From RUG343 sp964486215 (lineage in GTDB: Bacteria; Bacillota_I; Bacilli_A; RF39; UBA660), in the NCBI GenBank assembly GCA_964486215.1, contig CAZALI010000001.1, forward strand, positions 54,987-118,986: DNA of 64,000 nucleotides. Reading direction: 5' to 3'. Below, in pieces: positions 59,506-64,000 of this stretch. The position numbers were made by a program, and so were the translations under genes. The first letter of the stretch is position 1. Every line of letters begins with the position of its first letter. The notes beneath the pieces are model-generated. The model searched no databases, had not been told where the DNA came from, and worked only from the letters and a program-made list of their open reading frames with translations.

Positions 59506-62500
59506 ATGAAATTTGGTTATACTACTGAGAACATTTTAAAAGAAGGAACTAAGCTAAAGCTATTTTTAGCTATGTTTTTAGTTGCTTCTTTTTCTTTTAT
59601 TGGTTATAGTATGGCAAATGCTACTTATGCGGCCAACTATACAATAACTTTTAACCCACGAGGTGGTACGTTTGGTGGGACTACTAGTACTAGTACTAAA
59701 ACTGTAACAACTAATTCATCAACAAATAATAGTGTTGGATCAGCCACACGTTCAGGGTATACATTTGCTGGATGGTGGACTTCTGATGGAATTCAAGTTT
59801 ATGATTCAAGTGGTGATGCAGTGGTTGGAGCTTCAACAACTCCTCCTTCTACTAGTACGTCTAGTTTACCATATACTGAGTATAATTGTAGTACTGGTAC
59901 ATATGACAATTGTAGGTGGACAGTAGCTTATGGTTTGGGGTATTATTCCAATACTTATTATTATGCAGATGAGTATTATTATGAACATGGCGATGGAGAT
60001 TCTGATACGAAGTATAGATTATATAGTTGGAATGGAAGTAGTTGGACTACTCTATATAGCCAAGATAATGATCCACCAGCAAGTGGAAGCACTTATTATG
60101 CTGCATGGACTGATGCCTGGGGCCATAGAAATTTGTCAGATCATGGAGCTTCATATTGGCCAAGTGGTAGTAGTGCTTATTGGCAGAGCAGTGGAGGTTC
60201 TGCACCAACAACTGCTTCAATGTGCCCGTCTGATTCTACTTATTGGTCATATTCTAATTGCTATTATGGTATGGGTTATTATAGCGGTTACAACTATTAT
60301 GCTATATCTTATTTTGCATCTTATGATGGAAATGGAAATTCTGATGATTATACAAGATATCAATTATATCAGTGGAATGGATCATCGTGGACTTCAGTTT
60401 ACTCTGACGGTAGCGGAAGTAGTGGTAGTGGAAGCCCACCTGCGAGTGGCAGTACATATTATGCAGCATGGAATGATGCTTGGGGTCATAGAAGTTTATC
60501 AGATCATGGAGCTTCATATCTGCAAAGTGGTGGCGGTGCTGTTTGGGTTGGTACGTCTAGCATCACTGTTTATGCAAAATGGACTAAGACTATGACTGGT
60601 ACAAGTATGACATCTTCTATTTCTCCTACTAGCTATATTTATGATGGATCTGGTCATTGCCCGACACCAACTGTAAAAGATGGATCAACGACTTTAACTT
60701 CTGGTACAGATTATAGTATTAGTTGCAGTAATAATACAAGTGTTGGAACTGCTACGGCCACACTTTCTGGTAGTAGTGCTTACAATAGTACTACAATGGC
60801 TTATTATACTGGTAGTACTGCGGAAACTTTTTATATAAATCGTGCAACAATTACTTTTAATGCGAATGGTGGAACATTATCTGGGTCAAGTACATTATAT
60901 GCACAATCTGGTTCTAGTAAACTTTGGGATGATATAAGGGCAGCTGGTCAAGCTCATTGGGCTGATGCACCAACAGCTTCTAAAACAGGAACTACCTTTA
61001 ATGGGTGGTGGACAGCATCTAGTGGTGGATCTAGAGTCTTGTCAGGTGGAGAAATTTCTGGAACTGTATCTGGATATACCGATGGTACTAATTGGACTAC
61101 TACACAAAATAGGACTCTATATGCTCAATTCACTTTAGATACTCCAGGTACTACGACAATAAGTGGCGGAGCCACAAAAATATATGGGGCTAGTGCTACG
61201 ACCTTAACATGTTCAAACTCCACTTCATATGGAAGTGGAATTAGTAAATATTATTCATTTGGTTATGCATCAAGTGATGGAGGTAGTCCAGGTAACTGGA
61301 CAACAGCTTCAACATCCAATACTTTGTCAATAAGTGCAACAGAATATGTTGGACAAAGATGGTATTCATGTAGAGTATATGCGTCTGATGGTACTAACAC
61401 TTCTGGTACTTCTACAAGTTCAACTGCATCTGATACAGAAATGACAATAAATAACGCAACTTTAACTTTCAATGCCACAAGTAATGGCGGAACAGGTGGC
61501 GGAACAGTTTATACGAAAACCGGGGCTACTGTAGTATATAACGGAATACGTAGTACAACTACCACTTCAATTCCAACAGCTTCTAAGACTGGATGGACTT
61601 TTAGTGGATGGTATAGTGGAGCAACTTCTGGGTCTCAAGTATTAACAAGTGCAGGAGCATTTACTGGAACGGCAGTAAGTGGTTATACAAGTGCGAGTGC
61701 TTGGGCGGCTACATCTAATCAAACTTTATATGCAAGATATACAATTAATACGCCAGGTACAACAACAATAAGTGGGGGATCAACCAAGATATACGGTGCT
61801 AGTGCGACAACTTTAACATGTTCTAATTCTACTTCATACGCAAGTGGAACAACTAAATATTATCAATTTGGATATGCAACAAGCGATGGAGGTACGCCAG
61901 GTAACTGGACGACAGCCTCTACTTCAAACACAACTTCTATTGCATCAGATGCTTATGTGGGTCAAAGATGGTATTCATGTCGAGTATATGCCTCTGATGG
62001 TACTAGTACATCAGGTAATTCTACTAGTGCGACAGCATCTGATACCGAAATGACTATAAATAATGCTACACTTACTTTCGATAAAAATGGTGGCGCATCT
62101 GGTGGCGGAACTGTTTATACCAAGACTGGAGCAACTGCTGTATATAATGGAATACGTAGCACAACTACAACTTCAGTTCCAACCGTTACAGCACAAACTG
62201 GATATACTTTCCAAGGATGGTATAATTCTTCAAGTGGTGGATCTAAAGTATTAACAAGTGCAGGAGCCTTTACTGGAACAGCGGTAAGTGGTTATACAAG
62301 TACTAATGCATGGGCTGCAACTACTAATAAAACTTTGTATGCACAATATACATTAAATACTCCAGGTACAACGACAATAAGTGGAGGGGCAACAAAGATA
62401 TATGGAGCAAGTGCGACGACACTTACGTGCTCTAACTCAACAAGTTATGCATCTGGTGTAAGCAAGTATTATTCATTTGGATATGCAACAAGTGATGGAG

Positions 62501-64000
62501 GAACTCCAGGAAGCTGGACGACAGCGTCAACAACAAATACTTTATCAATAAGTGCTACAGAATATGTGGGATCAAGATGGTATTCATGTCGAGTATATGC
62601 AACTGATGGAACACTTACATCTTCTACATCAACAAGTGCCACAACGGCTGATACGCAAATGACACTTAATAACGCAACTATAACATTTAACGCAAATGGT
62701 GGAACGCTAAGTGGCACAAGTCCACTATATGCAAGAACTGGTTCAGCAAAGCTTTGGGATTCTATAGACGGCGTTGGTCAAGCACATTGGGCCGATGCGC
62801 CAACAGCTTCACACGGTACTGGATCTACTTTTACTGGATGGTGGACAGCATCTTCTGGTGGTTCTAAAGTATTAACAACAGGTGGTGATATTGCTGGAAC
62901 GGTATCAGGATATGCCGATGGTACTAATTGGACTACAACACAAAATAGAACTCTTTATGCTCAGTATACTTTGAGTGATCCAGCAACTCCAACTATAAGT
63001 GGTGGAGCAACAAAAGTATATGGATCAAGTGCAACAACACTAACGTGTTCAACTACTACTACATATGGTAGTGGAATTAGTAAATATTATTCATTTGGTT
63101 ATGCTACAAGCGATGGAGGAACACCATCTAACTGGACAACAGCATCAACAACAGCAACAATATCAGTTGCAGCAGATGCTTATGTAGGTCAAAGATGGTA
63201 TTCATGTCGAGTATATGCAACTGATGGAACAGCTACATCAAATACATCGACAAGTGCTACTACAGCTGATACCGAAATGACAATAAATAATGCAACTCTT
63301 ACATTTAATGCTACAAGTAATGGTGGAACAGGTGGTGGAACAGTTTATACTAAAACTGGTGCTACAGGAGTTTATACAACTATTAGAGGTACAACAGCAG
63401 GCTCTATACCAAGTGTAAGTAAGACGGGTTGGACAATGAGTGGCTGGTATAGTGGAGCAAGTAGTGGTTCAAAAGTACTTAATGCTGATGGAAGCTTCAC
63501 TGGAAGTGCTGTTACTAATTACACAACAGCTAGTGCTTGGGCTACTACGGCTAATCAGACTCTATATGCAAGATATACTATAAATACACCAGGTACAACA
63601 ACTATTTCAGGTGGTGCGACTAAGATATATGGAGCAAGTGCGACGACTTTGACTTGTTCAAATTCCACAAGTTATGCAAGTGGTACAAGTAAATATTATT
63701 CATTTGGATATGCTACGAGTGACGGAGGAACACCAGGTAGTTGGACGACGGCATCAACATCTAATACTTTAACAATATCCGCAACAGAATATGTAGGACA
63801 AAGATGGTATTCATGTCGAGTGTATGCATCTGATGGAACAAGTACTTCTTCCAATTCGACAAGTGCAACAACAGCTGATACAGAGATGACAATAAATAAT
63901 GCTACGCTTACATTTAACGCTACAAGTAATGGCGGAACAGGTGGCGGAACTGTTTATACAAAAACAGGAGCCACAGGGGTTTATACAACAATAAGGGGTA
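59506..64000 (+). CDS. Giant secreted InlB/Flg_new-type repeat protein (partial, runs off the right edge)
   Basis: The frame is open for 1,498 codons to the window end. A signal-type helix (about residues 17-40) ends at SMANATYA, then TITFNPRGGTF and YTFAGWWTS form the first InlB_B-type module. A duplicated Tyr/Ser-rich module follows (NGSSWTTLYSQ at about 60030 and NGSSWTSVYSD at about 60380, each ending DHGASY). Alternating InlB-type and Ig-like segments then repeat (see repeat entry). AGGTG (59490-59494) is 11 bases before this ATG and 5 before an in-frame TTG at 59500, so the start may be TTG. Base use is visibly richer in G and C (ACG, GCG, GGC codons) than neighbours. Likely an adhesin. 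Confidence 0.85.
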   Translation, partial: MKFGYTTENILKEGTKLKLFLAMFLVASFSFIGYSMANATYAANYTITFNPRGGTFGGTTSTSTKTVTTNSSTNNSVGSATRSGYTFAGWWTSDGIQVYDSSGDAVVGASTTPPSTSTSSLPYTEYNCSTGTYDNCRWTVAYGLGYYSNTYYYADEYYYEHGDGDSDTKYRLYSWNGSSWTTLYSQDNDPPASGSTYYAAWTDAWGHRNLSDHGASYWPSGSSAYWQSSGGSAPTTASMCPSDSTYWSYSNCYYGMGYYSGYNYYAISYFASYDGNGNSDDYTRYQLYQWNGSSWTSVYSDGSGSSGSGSPPASGSTYYAAWNDAWGHRSLSDHGASYLQSGGGAVWVGTSSITVYAKWTKTMTGTSMTSSISPTSYIYDGSGHCPTPTVKDGSTTLTSGTDYSISCSNNTSVGTATATLSGSSAYNSTTMAYYTGSTAETFYINRATITFNANGGTLSGSSTLYAQSGSSKLWDDIRAAGQAHWADAPTASKTGTTFNGWWTASSGGSRVLSGGEISGTVSGYTDGTNWTTTQNRTLYAQFTLDTPGTTTISGGATKIYGASATTLTCSNSTSYGSGISKYYSFGYASSDGGSPGNWTTASTSNTLSISATEYVGQRWYSCRVYASDGTNTSGTSTSSTASDTEMTINNATLTFNATSNGGTGGGTVYTKTGATVVYNGIRSTTTTSIPTASKTGWTFSGWYSGATSGSQVLTSAGAFTGTAVSGYTSASAWAATSNQTLYARYTINTPGTTTISGGSTKIYGASATTLTCSNSTSYASGTTKYYQFGYATSDGGTPGNWTTASTSNTTSIASDAYVGQRWYSCRVYASDGTSTSGNSTSATASDTEMTINNATLTFDKNGGASGGGTVYTKTGATAVYNGIRSTTTTSVPTVTAQTGYTFQGWYNSSSGGSKVLTSAGAFTGTAVSGYTSTNAWAATTNKTLYAQYTLNTPGTTTISGGATKIYGASATTLTCSNSTSYASGVSKYYSFGYATSDGGTPGSWTTASTTNTLSISATEYVGSRWYSCRVYATDGTLTSSTSTSATTADTQMTLNNATITFNANGGTLSGTSPLYARTGSAKLWDSIDGVGQAHWADAPTASHGTGSTFTGWWTASSGGSKVLTTGGDIAGTVSGYADGTNWTTTQNRTLYAQYTLSDPATPTISGGATKVYGSSATTLTCSTTTTYGSGISKYYSFGYATSDGGTPSNWTTASTTATISVAADAYVGQRWYSCRVYATDGTATSNTSTSATTADTEMTINNATLTFNATSNGGTGGGTVYTKTGATGVYTTIRGTTAGSIPSVSKTGWTMSGWYSGASSGSKVLNADGSFTGSAVTNYTTASAWATTANQTLYARYTINTPGTTTISGGATKIYGASATTLTCSNSTSYASGTSKYYSFGYATSDGGTPGSWTTASTSNTLTISATEYVGQRWYSCRVYASDGTSTSSNSTSATTADTEMTINNATLTFNATSNGGTGGGTVYTKTGATGVYTTIRG
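61144..64000 (+). repeat. Long tandem repeat, period 609 bp (one unit 618 bp)
   Basis: The codons for PGTTTISGG and its variants recur at 61144, 61753, 62362, 62980 and 63589, so the units are 609, 609, 618 and 609 bp (203 or 206 residues). Each unit joins an Ig-like segment (ATTLTCSNSTSY to RWYSCRVYA) and an InlB-type segment. DNA identity between units is high, including stretches such as tggtattcatgtcgagta. Confidence 0.9.

Noticed and set aside
59732..62717. Short frames on both strands inside the right-end repeat protein
   Set aside because: Their residues are frame-shifted images of the Ser/Thr/Gly repeats, and the main frame stays open for 4.5 kb.

Overview
The window reads as a chromosomal segment of an AT-rich, low-GC Gram-positive anaerobe, probably an uncultured gut Bacilli/Mycoplasmatota-type lineage. 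The evidence is an oxygen-sensitive class III ribonucleotide reductase (nrdDG), pyruvate:ferredoxin oxidoreductase, strong AT-rich codon bias, AGGAGG/GGTG ribosome binding sites, and ScpB, RecG and GlmS of Firmicutes type. TGA is used as a stop (for example at the ends of the genes at 44706 and 54003), so this is genetic code 11 and not the Mycoplasma code. The lineage name is inference; I could not run a search.

Layout. 0-5.5 kb: end of scpB, an odd tRNA-like gene, tRNA-Leu(CAA), a small membrane protein, a Crp/Fnr-type regulator divergent from nrdDG, and a 1 kb gene-free stretch with signals for two convergent structured RNAs. 5.5-29.8 kb: a large surface-protein region with two intact SipW-type signal peptidases (9209, 27802), one that has lost its catalytic residues (18621), many small proteins with SipW-type signal peptides (TasA/camelysin-like), a 2,696-residue beta-helix-like giant (10478), and a tight block in which a membrane-tethered McrB-like AAA+ ATPase and a McrC-like protein without an obvious nuclease domain are transcribed directly ahead of a SipW peptidase and its likely substrate. 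29.9-33.5 kb: small membrane and lipoproteins, then an RNA methyltransferase and a pseudouridine synthase. 33.6-46.4 kb: envelope and polysaccharide genes: a Pro/Gln-rich anchored protein, a GT4 glycosyltransferase, a PssD/PssE (Alg14/Alg13-like) pair, two phosphodiester-glycosidase paralogues, a degenerate metallophosphoesterase, a polysaccharide deacetylase and a membrane zinc metallopeptidase. 46.4-59.4 kb: metabolic and housekeeping genes (PFOR, recG, gpmA, a single-domain Clp-like AAA+ protein, glmS with its ribozyme), interleaved with small membrane proteins. 59.5-64 kb: the start of a second giant surface protein, made of 203-206 residue tandem repeats and running off the window.

How it fits together. 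Much of the window builds a cell surface. SipW-type peptidases release several camelysin/TasA-like subunits that may assemble outside the cell. Giant repeat proteins and glycan enzymes would complete the envelope, and GlmS supplies amino sugar under ribozyme feedback. Promoters are unusually uniform: many have an extended -10 (TGnTATAAT), several with a TTGnnn box 17 bp upstream, and most transcription units end in clear hairpin-plus-T terminators.

Most promising for new biology: the McrBC-like/SipW block at 24.0-29.2 kb, the tRNA-like gene at 194, the paired RNAs at 4.5-5.3 kb, and the long-period repeat protein at the right end.
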